The notes below the pieces were generated by a model. That model made no database searches, was not told the DNA's origin, and saw nothing but the letters and a program-made list of their open reading frames with translations. From Kribbella sandramycini (GTDB lineage: Bacteria; Actinomycetota; Actinomycetes; Propionibacteriales; Kribbellaceae), in contig NZ_JABJRC010000003.1 of assembly GCF_013131805.1 (NCBI RefSeq), positions 620,001 to 684,000 of the forward strand: a stretch of 64,000 bases of DNA. The letters are read 5' to 3'. The position numbers and the translations under genes are program-made. Shown piece by piece: positions 6,876 through 15,819 of this stretch (within the stretch, counting starts at the first letter, position 1; every line of letters begins with the position of its first letter).

Positions 6876-8894
6876 GTGAGCCACCCGCAACCAGCAGTTC
6901 TGTCTGCTGTACAGAACCAAGAAGAAGAGTGGCAGCCGCACGCAGCTGAAGAGTTCCAGCAGATCGGGACGATCGGAAAGATCGCCATCGGCCTGCTCGG
7001 CGCGTCGACGGTCACCCACCTACTCTCCACCTGGTCCGACTGGAACACGTATTCCGTCGTCCACCGCTACCTCGGCGGGATGCCGAACGTCGACGACGCG
7101 GATCTGAACCGCGCCGACGCCATCGCCAAGGTCACCGCGGTCCCCAACGTCATCATCTCCGTCGCCGCCGCCGTGGTCTTCGTGATCTGGCTGTGGCGCG
7201 CCCGGGTGAACTCCGAGGTCTTCTGCCAGGCCGATCATCGCCGCAGCCACGGCTGGGTGCTGGCCAGCTGGTTCTGCCCGGGCCCGAACCTCTGGTACCC
7301 CAAGCAGATCGTGGACGACGTCTGGCTCGCCTCCGATCCGAAGACTCCGGTCTACACCGACGACCTGCGCCGATTCAGGACTCCGACCCTCACCTCTGTC
7401 TGGTGGGTCGCCTGGATCGGCGCTCTCGCGTTCGACGTGGTCGTCCGCCGCTTCCTGATGTGGATGGAGGCGACCGTCGGGTCGCTGCGCGGGATCGCCC
7501 TGGCGGGCACGGCGTCGCTGCTGCTGACCGCGGTCTCCGCGGTCGCCGCGACGATGGTGATCCGCAAGATCACCGCGATGCAGACCGAGCGCGAGTGGGT
7601 CCCGTGGTGGGACCAGCGCGAGCCGAAGCTGACCGCGGTCCCGACCTACGCGAACGACGACACCGACGAGCAGCCCGCGATCGCCGAGCCGATCGCCGCC
7701 GCGGCGCAGGTGCTGCCGTCGTCCCCGACCCGTCGGCTGGAGCGGCAGCCCGAGCTGCAGCTCGCCGGTGGTGGCGCGGCGACGCCGCCGCCCGCGGCCA
7801 GTCCGTTCGCTCCGGCCGCCAGCGCCTTCCCGGCCGAGTCCTTCCCGGGTGACGGCGCGGCCGCCGAGGAGACGCCGAAGTGGAGCCCGTTCGCACCGGT
7901 CGCGCAGAGCTGGCAGGACGACGACAAGGACGCCGGCCCGTCGACGGAGCAGTTCGACGCCGTGTCGACCTGGCAGGACGACACCGGCAGCACGGCCGAG
8001 CAGACGGCGTACCAGCCGCTGAAGCCGTCCTGGAACGAGTACCTCAGCGGCGAGCCGCAGGCGGACCCGCTGACCGCGTCGACGACGAGCCGCTGGCTCG
8101 ACGAGTCGCCCGCCGTCCAGCCGGTTGCCGACCCGTACGCGTACCAGCCGCAGCAGCAGGCCGACCCCGAGCCGTCCTGGGCGAGCAGCTACTCGGAGCC
8201 GTACACCTCGTACGAAACGACTTCTGACTACCTGACCTCGACGTCCTCCCCCGCGGAGGCCGAAACCGCACCCGAGCCTGAGCCCGCGCCCGTTGCGCGC
8301 GCTGGTCGCCGGGCCGCTCGGGTCGCGGTGGACAGCCCGTCGACGGTGCAGCAGCCGGCCGCGGAGTACTACGAGCCCGCGCCGGTCCTACCGACCCACG
8401 GCGAGGACTACCTGACGCCGTCCAAGCCGCTGCCGCAGGTCCCGTCGTACGGGCCGGAGCCGTCGTCGTACCCGTCCGAGAGCCCGTCGAGCTACGAGTA
8501 CGGCGCCGCCGCGTCGTACGAGTCGTCGAGCTACCAGTCGTCGTACCAGGAGCCGGCTGCGCCGTCGACGGACTACACGTCGTCGTACACCTCGGAGTAC
8601 TCGAGCAGCTACGACTCCGGTCAGTACGGCTACAACTCGGACTACACGAGCACGAGCTACGAGGGCGGCTCGTACGAGTCGTACACCCCGACCAGCTACA
8701 GCGGCTCGGAGTACACCACCTCGTCCGAGACCTCCTACGACAGCTACACCCCGAGCTCGTACTCCAGCGACTCGTACACCTCGCAGTACTCCGAGCCGGC
8801 CACGGACTACTCGTCCTACGGCCAGCCCCAGCAGCCGGCCGAAGAGCCGGACCCGAATGCCCCCCGGACGCACCCGCGCCGGCGCTGGACCTGA
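6876..8894 (+). CDS. DUF4328 protein with long Tyr/Ser-rich disordered tail
   Basis: 672 residues from a GTG with GAGGG nine bases upstream; the frame is open to 6711 but that part lacks a ribosome site. Residues 30-240 repeat the DUF4328 pattern of the preceding gene (WRARVNSEVFCQADHRR, GWVLASWFCPGPNLWYPKQIV) with about four membrane segments. Residues 250-520 are acidic, Pro/Ala-rich and low complexity. The last 150 residues consist almost entirely of Ser, Tyr, Thr, Gly, Glu and Pro with dozens of SY and YT dipeptides and no hydrophobic core. The membrane domain anchors the tail, probably on the cytoplasmic side; its role is unknown. Confidence 0.85.
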   Translation: MSHPQPAVLSAVQNQEEEWQPHAAEEFQQIGTIGKIAIGLLGASTVTHLLSTWSDWNTYSVVHRYLGGMPNVDDADLNRADAIAKVTAVPNVIISVAAAVVFVIWLWRARVNSEVFCQADHRRSHGWVLASWFCPGPNLWYPKQIVDDVWLASDPKTPVYTDDLRRFRTPTLTSVWWVAWIGALAFDVVVRRFLMWMEATVGSLRGIALAGTASLLLTAVSAVAATMVIRKITAMQTEREWVPWWDQREPKLTAVPTYANDDTDEQPAIAEPIAAAAQVLPSSPTRRLERQPELQLAGGGAATPPPAASPFAPAASAFPAESFPGDGAAAEETPKWSPFAPVAQSWQDDDKDAGPSTEQFDAVSTWQDDTGSTAEQTAYQPLKPSWNEYLSGEPQADPLTASTTSRWLDESPAVQPVADPYAYQPQQQADPEPSWASSYSEPYTSYETTSDYLTSTSSPAEAETAPEPEPAPVARAGRRAARVAVDSPSTVQQPAAEYYEPAPVLPTHGEDYLTPSKPLPQVPSYGPEPSSYPSESPSSYEYGAAASYESSSYQSSYQEPAAPSTDYTSSYTSEYSSSYDSGQYGYNSDYTSTSYEGGSYESYTPTSYSGSEYTTSSETSYDSYTPSSYSSDSYTSQYSEPATDYSSYGQPQQPAEEPDPNAPRTHPRRRWT

Positions 8895-8897
8895 CAG

Positions 8898-9668
8898 ATG
8901 GCCTTCGCCTTCTCCACGCTCGGCTGCCCGGGCGCACCGCTCGACCAGGTCCTGAAGCTTGCCGAAGGCAACGACATCGGCGGGTTGGAGTTGCGCGCCG
9001 CGCCCGACGAGTTCACCAACACCGCGCTGACCGCGGCCGAGCGGCGCACGCTCCGCAACCGGATCGAGGACGCCGGCCTGGAGATCCTCGCGATCAGCAG
9101 CTACGTGAAACTCTGCGCCGTCGAGGAGCAGCCGCTCGACGCCCACCTCGAACTCGCGGCCGATCTGGGCGCCCGCGGCGTCCGCGTCTTCCCCGGTGAC
9201 GACCCCGGTACGCCGGATTCCCCGTCGGCCGGTGAGATCCGTGCCCTCGACCGGGTCACGCAGGCGGCCAAAACCTCCCGCATCCTGCTCGAGACCCACG
9301 ACTCGCACTCGGCCGGCGCCAAGATGGCCGCGCTGCTCACGCTGATCGACAACTCGGTCTCCGACCACAACGTCCGCGTCATCTGGGACAGCGCCCACAC
9401 CTGGTCCCACGGCGAGACCCCGGCCGAAGCGTTCGCCCTGCTCCGCCCCTGGCTCGAGTTCGTCCAGATCAAACAGTCCGACTCGGCACAGGCCTACAGA
9501 CCGGTCGCCGTCGAAGCCGGCGACTACCCGATCCAGCAGCTGCTCGAAGCGCTGGCCGGCTCGGAGTACCCGCTCTCCCTGGAGTGGGAAACCAAGTGGC
9601 ATCCCCACCTGCCGCCGCTCGAAGAGACGCTGCCGGCCGTCACTCGCTGGCTGTCAGTGGCTCCGTGA
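8898..9668 (+). CDS. Sugar phosphate isomerase/epimerase (TIM barrel)
   Basis: 256 residues with the AP-endonuclease-2-like xylose-isomerase TIM-barrel pattern. Likely metal ligands are the Glu in LLETHDSHS, the Asp/His in VIWDSAHTW, and the Glu in LSLEWETKW. The start follows the preceding stop after three bases, so it may be cotranscribed with the DUF4328 gene although no functional link is apparent. Members isomerise or epimerise sugars and cyclitols; the substrate here is not deducible. Its 3' end overlaps the convergent tetR gene by 29 bp. Confidence 0.85.
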   Translation: MAFAFSTLGCPGAPLDQVLKLAEGNDIGGLELRAAPDEFTNTALTAAERRTLRNRIEDAGLEILAISSYVKLCAVEEQPLDAHLELAADLGARGVRVFPGDDPGTPDSPSAGEIRALDRVTQAAKTSRILLETHDSHSAGAKMAALLTLIDNSVSDHNVRVIWDSAHTWSHGETPAEAFALLRPWLEFVQIKQSDSAQAYRPVAVEAGDYPIQQLLEALAGSEYPLSLEWETKWHPHLPPLEETLPAVTRWLSVAP

Positions 9669-10194
9669 GGTAGTGATTGATCGCGGGCGCCAACGCGGCG
9701 ACCGCGGCGTCGTGGCTCAGCGCCGCGACCGGTGGCAACTCGAGGATGTAGCGACAGAGCGCAAAGCCGAGGGCCTGCGTTGCGACCAGGCCGGCTCGGG
9801 TCGCGGGGTCGTCGACGGCGAGGCGGGCCAGCGCCGGCGCGAGCTGGGTGGCGAACAGCTCCCGCATCCGGTCGGCGGCCTGCGGGTTGGTGACCGCACT
9901 GCGCAGGAGCGCCTTGAGCGTGTCGTCGTCCTCCCAGCGGACCAGGAAATGCCGGACGAGCGCCTCGCCCGCGCCGGGGCCCGGCGATAGCGCCGGCAGC
10001 CGCAGGTCGAACTCGGCGGCCGCGGCGAACAGCTTCTCCTTGGTCCCGAAGTAGCGGATCACCATCGCCGGATCGATCGCCGCGTCGGCCGCGATCGCGC
10101 GAATCGTGGCGCGCTCGTACCCGTCACCGCCGAACCGCTCCCGCGCGGCCGCGAGGATCGCCGCCCGCGTCCGGTCCGATTTCCGCTCCGTCAT
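9640..10194 (-). CDS. TetR-family transcriptional regulator
   Basis: 184 residues from the ATG at 10194. The N-terminal helix-turn-helix has the TetR pattern (TRAAILAAARERFGGDGYERATIRAIAADA, then VIRYFGTKEKLF). The C-terminal ligand-binding domain is typical in length. It is transcribed divergently from an FAD monooxygenase gene, and the 87-bp gap contains two copies of a GTCAAC-type inverted repeat, so it very probably represses that gene and itself. A longer open frame upstream runs through the operators and was rejected. Confidence 0.93.
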   Translation of the reverse strand: MTERKSDRTRAAILAAARERFGGDGYERATIRAIAADAAIDPAMVIRYFGTKEKLFAAAAEFDLRLPALSPGPGAGEALVRHFLVRWEDDDTLKALLRSAVTNPQAADRMRELFATQLAPALARLAVDDPATRAGLVATQALGFALCRYILELPPVAALSHDAAVAALAPAINHYLTEPLTASE

Positions 10195-10208
10195 GGTCCG
10201 CAGCATAT

Positions 10209-10224
10209 GCCAACAAGCGTTGAC
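10209..10224. promoter_or_regulatory. TetR operator copy 1
   Basis: GCCAACAAGCGTTGAC, a near-perfect inverted repeat (5 of 6 arm pairs) of the same form as the perfect copy at 10253, placed close to the start of the tetR gene. Confidence 0.65.
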
Positions 10225-10252
10225 TTTCTCCATCGGTCTTCCTACAGTAAAA

Positions 10253-10268
10253 GTCAACAAGCGTTGAC
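10253..10268. promoter_or_regulatory. TetR operator copy 2
   Basis: GTCAACAAGCGTTGAC, a perfect 6+4+6 inverted repeat located 13 bases upstream of the monooxygenase start codon and 44 bp (centre to centre) from copy 1. Two identical cores in a divergent promoter strongly suggest binding by the adjacent TetR protein. Confidence 0.75.
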
Positions 10269-10281
10269 AAGGGAGTTGGCC

Positions 10282-11397
10282 ATGGATGTCGTGGTGGTGG
10301 GTGCGGGACCGGTCGGGCTCGCGGCGGCGGCCGCGCTCCGGCAGCAGGGGCGCAGCGTGCTGGTCGTCGATCGGTTGGCGGCCGGGGCGAACACCTCGCG
10401 GGCGGCGGTGATCCACGCGCGGACGCTGGAGATGCTGGAGACGATCGGCGTCAGCAAGCGGCTCGTCGAGCTCGGGTTGCCGCTGCAGGACTTCACGATT
10501 CGCGAGGGTGAGCGGGTGCTGGTCCCGGTCAGCATGCGCGAGCTGCCCAGCGCATACGCCTACACGCTGATGATCCCGCAGTCGACGACCGAGCAGGTCC
10601 TCCTCGATCGGCTCGAAGAGCTCGGTGGTTCGGTGCTCCGCCCGCGGAGCGCGGCCGCGCTGACCCAGGACGCCGACGCCGCGCATGTCACGCTCGACGA
10701 CGGTCAGGTCATCGACGCCCAGTACGTCGTCGCCGCGGACGGGATGCACAGCACGATCCGTGAGCTGGCCGGGATCACGATGCCCGGTGACACGCTCTCG
10801 TTGTCGTGCAGCCTGGTCGACGTCCGGGTGGACGGCGGGCTGCACGCCGACGAGGTTGCGCTCTACTTCGCAAAGGCCGGCCTGCTCGTGGTCGCGCCGC
10901 TACCGGACGGCTCGTTCCGGCTGGTTGCCGAGGTGGCCGATGCGCCGGAGCATCCGGATCTCGCGTTTGCCCAAGGGCTGATCGATGCGCGGGGCTCGAA
11001 GGCCACGGTGACAGAGGTGGTCTGGGGATCGCGCTTCCGGATCCACGAGCGGGTCGCCGACAGCTACCGCGCGGGCCGGGTGCTGCTCGCCGGCGACTCG
11101 GCCCACACGCACAGCCCAGCCGGCGGCCAGGGCATGAACCTCGGACTCCGGGACGCGATCAGCCTGGCCGGCGCGCTGTCCACCGCGCTCGCGACCGGCG
11201 ATGAGCGAGAGCTCGACGAGTACGCCGTCCGCGGGCGGGCCGAGGCGGTCCGGGTGATCGCGCTCGCGCATCGGCTGACCCGACTGGCGAACGTACCGCG
11301 GCCGGTCCGTCCGCTGCGGAACGCCGTCCTCCGAGTGGTCGCCGGCTCGACCGACGCGACCCGCGGGATCGCGCGGCAGCTTGCGGGTTACCGGTAG
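10282..11397 (+). CDS. FAD-dependent monooxygenase (PHBH family)
   Basis: 371 residues. The N-terminal VVVVGAGPVGLAAAAALRQQG is the dinucleotide-binding motif, and LLAGDSAHTHSPAGGQGMNLG (near residue 275) is the second FAD motif of the p-hydroxybenzoate hydroxylase class. It is shorter than aromatic hydroxylases that carry an extra C-terminal thioredoxin-like domain. It would insert oxygen into an aromatic or similar substrate using NAD(P)H. The ATG at 10282 has GGGAG at a suitable distance; upstream extension would run through the operator. It is divergent from, and presumably controlled by, the TetR gene, which suggests induction by a xenobiotic or antibiotic-like substrate. Confidence 0.92.
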   Translation: MDVVVVGAGPVGLAAAAALRQQGRSVLVVDRLAAGANTSRAAVIHARTLEMLETIGVSKRLVELGLPLQDFTIREGERVLVPVSMRELPSAYAYTLMIPQSTTEQVLLDRLEELGGSVLRPRSAAALTQDADAAHVTLDDGQVIDAQYVVAADGMHSTIRELAGITMPGDTLSLSCSLVDVRVDGGLHADEVALYFAKAGLLVVAPLPDGSFRLVAEVADAPEHPDLAFAQGLIDARGSKATVTEVVWGSRFRIHERVADSYRAGRVLLAGDSAHTHSPAGGQGMNLGLRDAISLAGALSTALATGDERELDEYAVRGRAEAVRVIALAHRLTRLANVPRPVRPLRNAVLRVVAGSTDATRGIARQLAGYR

Positions 11398-11500
11398 CGC
11401 GAAGGTTGTCCCTCGCCACCTGGACAATCGCTTCCGCCTACCCGGTGTGACCTCTACCCTCCAGTTACCGCATGCAATGCCTCAACTACTGGAGGTCATC

Positions 11501-13180
11501 GTGTTCCGTCCCGCCCGATGGACTCGACTTGTTCCCCTCGCGCTCGCGGCGGTTCTCGCCGTGGGCGCCGGGAGCCAACTGCCTGCTGCCGTGCAGGCTT
11601 CGGCGCCGCCGGATCGGAAGCTGGAGGCCGCCGAGGCCGGCGAGCTGATCCAGTTGCTTCGGGTGAACACCCCGACGCAGGCCGACCGGAAGCGGCTGAC
11701 AAGTCTGGATCTCGACCTGGCCGAATCGGCCGGTCCCGGTTTCGTCGACGTGGTCGCCTACGGCAGCAGCGATCAGCGCCTGCTGCGGTTGGCCGGTTTC
11801 ACCTGGAAGACACTCGAGGACGACCTCGAAGGCGCCGACCGGGAGCGGGAGAAGGCCGACGCGGAGTACGCGCAGGCCGTGAAGAGCCGGAAGATCCTCG
11901 CCACCTTGCCCAGTGGCCGGACGTCGTACCGGCAGCTCGCGGACTTCAACAGCAACCTGGCAAGCCTGGCGCAGCAGTACCCGACCAAGGCCAAGCTGAT
12001 CACGCTCAAGGAGAAGTCGCTCGAGGGCCGGACCGTTCAGGGGCTGGAGATCTCGCACGACGTCGCGACCAGCAGCGGCAAGCCGGTGTTCCTGATGATG
12101 GGCCTGCACCACGCGCGGGAGTGGCCGTCGGGTGAGCTGACCATCGAGTTCGCGTACGACCTGCTGCAGAACGACGGCACGAACGCGCGGATCACGAACA
12201 TCCTGGCCAAGTCGAAGGTGATCATCGTCCCGGTGGTGAACCCGGACGGCTTCAACCTGAGCCGCACGCTCGGCTACGAGATGAAGCGGAAGAACTGCCG
12301 GATCACCAACGGCCAGCTACCGACTGCCGGCCAGTGCGCGCAGTCGTCGAACCAGTCCCGCGGTGTCGACCCGAACCGGAACTACTCCGGCTTCTGGGGC
12401 GGCCCGGGCGCCTCGACCAGCCTGACCTCGGAGACCTACCGCGGGCCGGGCGCGTTCAGCGAGCCGGAGACCCGCAACATCCAGTCGCTGGTGTCGGCGC
12501 ATCAGGTGACCACGCTGATCACCAACCACACGTACTCCAACCTCGTCCTGCGCCCGCCGGGCTACGCCAGCGCCGCGAACACCCCGGACGAGACGGTCTA
12601 CAAGTCGCTCGGTGACCAGATGGCCGCGCAGAACGCCTACACGAGCCAGAAGTCCTACCAGCTCTACGACACCACCGGCACCACCGAGGACTGGTCGTAC
12701 TACGCGACCGGCGGCCTCGGCTTCACCTTCGAGCACGGCGCCAGCAGCTTCCACCCGGCGTTCTCGAACGTGGTCAACTACTACTTCGGCTCCGGCAGTA
12801 CGGCGGGTAAGGGCAACCGGGAGGCGTACCTGATCGCCGCCGAGTCGACGATCAACCCGGCGCGGCACTCGGTCATCACCGGGAGCGGCCCGGCGGGCGC
12901 CGTCCTGCGGCTGAAGAAGTCGTTCACCACCAAGACGTGGAACGGCACGCTGTTGCCCGACGTCCTGGAGACCACGATGACCGTGCCGGCGGGCGGCAGC
13001 TACACGTACCACGCCAACCCGTCGACCCGCCCGATCACCATCCAGAACGGCGGCGGCACCGAGTCGTGGACGCTGACCTGTGAGCGACCGACCGGTCAGG
13101 TCCTCGAGACCCGATCGATCACCGTCGCCCGCGGCGCCGGCGTCACCGCCAACCTGACGGCCTGCGCAGCAGCCTTCTAA
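11501..13180 (+). CDS. Secreted M14 zinc carboxypeptidase
   Basis: 559 residues from a GTG with GGAGG five bases upstream. An N-terminal Arg-rich, then hydrophobic stretch (LVPLALAAVLAVGAG) ending near AAVQASA is a Sec signal peptide. An activation-type prodomain of about 100 residues precedes the M14 domain. Zinc ligands are HHAREWPSGE (HxxE) and the His of TNHTYSN, the substrate-binding motif is DPNRNYSGFWGG, and the general-base Glu is in FTFEHGAS. A small C-terminal beta domain follows. It should remove C-terminal residues from extracellular peptides. It ends in a 4-bp overlap with the convergent lacI-type gene. Confidence 0.93.
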   Translation: MFRPARWTRLVPLALAAVLAVGAGSQLPAAVQASAPPDRKLEAAEAGELIQLLRVNTPTQADRKRLTSLDLDLAESAGPGFVDVVAYGSSDQRLLRLAGFTWKTLEDDLEGADREREKADAEYAQAVKSRKILATLPSGRTSYRQLADFNSNLASLAQQYPTKAKLITLKEKSLEGRTVQGLEISHDVATSSGKPVFLMMGLHHAREWPSGELTIEFAYDLLQNDGTNARITNILAKSKVIIVPVVNPDGFNLSRTLGYEMKRKNCRITNGQLPTAGQCAQSSNQSRGVDPNRNYSGFWGGPGASTSLTSETYRGPGAFSEPETRNIQSLVSAHQVTTLITNHTYSNLVLRPPGYASAANTPDETVYKSLGDQMAAQNAYTSQKSYQLYDTTGTTEDWSYYATGGLGFTFEHGASSFHPAFSNVVNYYFGSGSTAGKGNREAYLIAAESTINPARHSVITGSGPAGAVLRLKKSFTTKTWNGTLLPDVLETTMTVPAGGSYTYHANPSTRPITIQNGGGTESWTLTCERPTGQVLETRSITVARGAGVTANLTACAAAF

Positions 13181-14184
13181 CCGGCGGTCGACTCCCGGAT
13201 CTCCAACGTGTACGGGACGGTGAGGCTGCGACGTTCGGCCTCACCGCTCCCGGCGATCCGCTCCAGCAGCAGCGCGACGGTATGCTCGGCGAGCCACTCC
13301 TTGTCCGGGGAGATAGTGGTCAGGGACGGCGAGTGGTAGCGGCCGTCCTCGATGTCGTCGAAGCCGACGACCGCGACGTCGCCGGGAACTGACAGCCCGG
13401 CGTCGGCCAGGGTGCGGAGCGCGCCGAGTGCGAGCAGGTCGTTGAAGCAGAAGACCGCATCGGGCGGCTCGGGCAGCGCGAGCAGCTCGCGCATCGAGGC
13501 GGCGCCGTCGAGCCGGTGGTAGCCGGTGCCGGCCAGCTCGAGCGCCGGGTCGTGCGCGATACCGGCCGCCTTGAGCGCCTTGCGATAACCCTTCCGCCGG
13601 ACGGCGCCCGTCCCCGAGGCGCCACCGCCGCCGACGCCGATCGCGGCGATCCGCTGACGGCCCAGCGAGATCAGGTGCGTGGTCGCGTCGAAAGCCGCTT
13701 GCACCGAGTCGACCGCGACATGGTCGAACGTGCCGCCGGTCGTCCGCTCGCCGAGCAGGATCAGCGGCTTACCGCTCGCGGCCGCGCCGATCTTGGCCGG
13801 CGTGCTGGTGATCGGTGAGAACACGATGCCGTCGATCAGCTGACCGCGCATGCCGTCGAGCACCAGCTGCTCGGCGGCGGACTCACCCTCGGTCTGCTCG
13901 ATCAGCACGGTGATCCCGCGCTTCTTCGCCGCCCGGCTGAAGGCGGCGCCGAGCTCGGCGAAGTACGCCGAGGCCATCTCCGGGATGGCGAGCGCGATGA
14001 AATCGGAGCGGCCCTTGCGCAGCGACCGGGCGCTCACGTTCGGCCGGTAGTCGAGCGCGGCGATCGCGGCCTCGACCTTGGCCCGTGTGTGCGCGGTGAT
14101 GTGCGGGTAGTCGTTGATGACATTGGACACCGTCTTCACCGACACCCCGGCCCGCGCCGCCACGTCACTCAGCCTGGTCGCCAT
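13177..14184 (-). CDS. LacI-family transcriptional regulator
   Basis: 335 residues. The N-terminal helix-turn-helix and hinge are standard (RLSDVAARAGVSVKTVSNVIN, then LDYRPNVSARSLRKGRS), followed by a periplasmic-binding-protein-like effector domain (AVVGFDDIEDGRYHSPSLTTI). It is divergent from a GH51 arabinofuranosidase gene followed by two GH43 genes, so it most likely represses this arabinan locus and responds to arabinose or an arabino-oligosaccharide (inference). A repeated AATCGTTGTAA sequence in the intergenic region is the probable operator. Confidence 0.93.
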   Translation of the reverse strand: MATRLSDVAARAGVSVKTVSNVINDYPHITAHTRAKVEAAIAALDYRPNVSARSLRKGRSDFIALAIPEMASAYFAELGAAFSRAAKKRGITVLIEQTEGESAAEQLVLDGMRGQLIDGIVFSPITSTPAKIGAAASGKPLILLGERTTGGTFDHVAVDSVQAAFDATTHLISLGRQRIAAIGVGGGGASGTGAVRRKGYRKALKAAGIAHDPALELAGTGYHRLDGAASMRELLALPEPPDAVFCFNDLLALGALRTLADAGLSVPGDVAVVGFDDIEDGRYHSPSLTTISPDKEWLAEHTVALLLERIAGSGEAERRSLTVPYTLEIRESTAG

Positions 14185-14272
14185 CCGTACCTCCAGTCAC
14201 AGCCCGTTGCAGTCACAGCCTGTTGCCCGAGTCTGCCACGCTCGGAAAGGCTGAGCCGTTTACAGCGGATAT

Positions 14273-14309
14273 CAATCGTTGTAACAATCCTCGGTAATCG
14301 TTGTAATGC
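14273..14309. promoter_or_regulatory. Probable LacI operator pair
   Basis: AATCGTTGTAA occurs twice, at 14274-14284 and 14296-14306, 22 bp (two helical turns) apart. The first copy continues as ATCGTTGTAACAAT, which is partly palindromic. The pair lies just upstream of the GH51 start, in the divergent promoter with the LacI gene. Confidence 0.6.
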
Positions 14310-14331
14310 ACCTTTCTGCAGGAGGTTTCGG

Positions 14332-15819
14332 GTGGCGCGGCTGGTAGTGGATCCGGCGTTCGTCGTCGGTGCGGTGGACCGGCGGTTGTTCGGCTCGTTC
14401 GTCGAGCACATGGGGCGCTGTGTGTACACCGGCATCTACGAGCCGGAGCATGTGACGGCCGACGCCGACGGTTTCCGGCAGGACGTGCTGGAGCTGGTGC
14501 GCGAGCTCGGCGTCACCGCCGTCCGCTACCCCGGCGGCAACTTCGTCTCGAACTACGACTGGGAGGACGGCGTCGGCCCGAAGGACCAGCGGCCGCGCAA
14601 ACTCGACCTGGCCTGGCGGGCGATCGAGCCGAACCAGTTCGGCACCGACGAGTTCGTGGCCTGGTCGGGGAAGGCCGGCGTCGAGCCGGTCTGGGCGGTG
14701 AACCTCGGCACCCGCGGGATCAAGGAGGCCGTCGAGCTGGTCTCGTACACCAACTTGCCGGCCGGGACCGAGCTCCCCGATCGCCGGGTCGCGAACGGCC
14801 ACGAGGCGCCGTACGGGATCAAGGTGTGGTGCTTGGGCAACGAGATGGACGGCCCGTGGCAGATCGGCCACAAGACCGCCGAGGAGTACGCGCGGCTGGC
14901 CGAGGAGACCGCGAACGCGATGCGCCGCGTCGATCCCGGCCTGGAGCTGGTCGCCTGCGGTTCGAGCAACTCCGGGATGCCGACGTTCGGCGAGTGGGAG
15001 CGCGTCGTCCTGGAACGGACCTACGACCTGGTCGAGCACATCAGCCTGCACGCTTACTACGAGCCGCGCGACGGCGACCAGGCGAGCTTCCTGGCCGCGG
15101 CCGAGGACATGGACCGGATGATCTCGTCGGTGATCGCGACCGCCGACCACGTCAAGGCGCTCAAGCGCAGCGACAAGGAGATCACCTTGTCGTTCGACGA
15201 GTGGAACGTCTGGCGCCAGCAGGACTTCCCCGGTGAGCTCGGCCTCGGCATCCGCGAGGTTGGCCCGCTGATCGAGGACACCTACACCGTGGACGACGCG
15301 GTCGTGGTCGGCAGTCTGCTGATCACGCTGCTCCGGCACGCCGACCGGGTGAAGATCGCTTGCCTCGCGCAACTGGTCAACGTGATCGCCCCGATCCGCA
15401 CCGAGCCGGGCGGCGCCGCCTGGCGGCAGACGATCTTCCACCCGTTCGCGCTGACCGCGAAGTACGCCGGCCCGACCGTGCTGCGGACCGCGGTCGACGG
15501 GCCGGAGGTGGAGACCGCGAAGTTCGGCAAGGTCCCGGCGCTGTGGAGTACGGCGACCTACGACGAGCGCACCGGTGAGATCGCGATCTTCGTGGTGAAC
15601 CGAAGCGAGACGGACAAGATCGACCTGGAGATCCCGCTCGCACCCGGCCTGACGGTGACCGAGCACCTCGCCCTGTACGACGACGACCGGGGGGCCGTGA
15701 ACTCGGCCGCCGATCCGGACCGGGTGACCCCCCGGCGGATCGACGGAACCGAGCTCGTCGACGGCGTCTGCACCGCCACGCTGCCGCCGGCTTCGTGGCA
15801 CCTGATCCGCCTGACTTAG
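14332..15819 (+). CDS. GH51 alpha-L-arabinofuranosidase
   Basis: 495 residues, the usual length of intracellular GH51 enzymes, with no signal peptide. The GTG start has GGAGG eight bases upstream. VDRRLFGSFVEHMGRCVYTG is the conserved N-terminus, the acid/base Glu is in WCLGNEMDGPWQ (near residue 172), and the nucleophile Glu is in LSFDEWNVW (near residue 290). A C-terminal beta domain follows. It would release arabinose from imported arabino-oligosaccharides. It is the first gene of a set with two GH43 genes under a LacI regulator. The stop TAG shares its last base with the 163-bp palindromic element. Confidence 0.95.
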   Translation: MARLVVDPAFVVGAVDRRLFGSFVEHMGRCVYTGIYEPEHVTADADGFRQDVLELVRELGVTAVRYPGGNFVSNYDWEDGVGPKDQRPRKLDLAWRAIEPNQFGTDEFVAWSGKAGVEPVWAVNLGTRGIKEAVELVSYTNLPAGTELPDRRVANGHEAPYGIKVWCLGNEMDGPWQIGHKTAEEYARLAEETANAMRRVDPGLELVACGSSNSGMPTFGEWERVVLERTYDLVEHISLHAYYEPRDGDQASFLAAAEDMDRMISSVIATADHVKALKRSDKEITLSFDEWNVWRQQDFPGELGLGIREVGPLIEDTYTVDDAVVVGSLLITLLRHADRVKIACLAQLVNVIAPIRTEPGGAAWRQTIFHPFALTAKYAGPTVLRTAVDGPEVETAKFGKVPALWSTATYDERTGEIAIFVVNRSETDKIDLEIPLAPGLTVTEHLALYDDDRGAVNSAADPDRVTPRRIDGTELVDGVCTATLPPASWHLIRLT

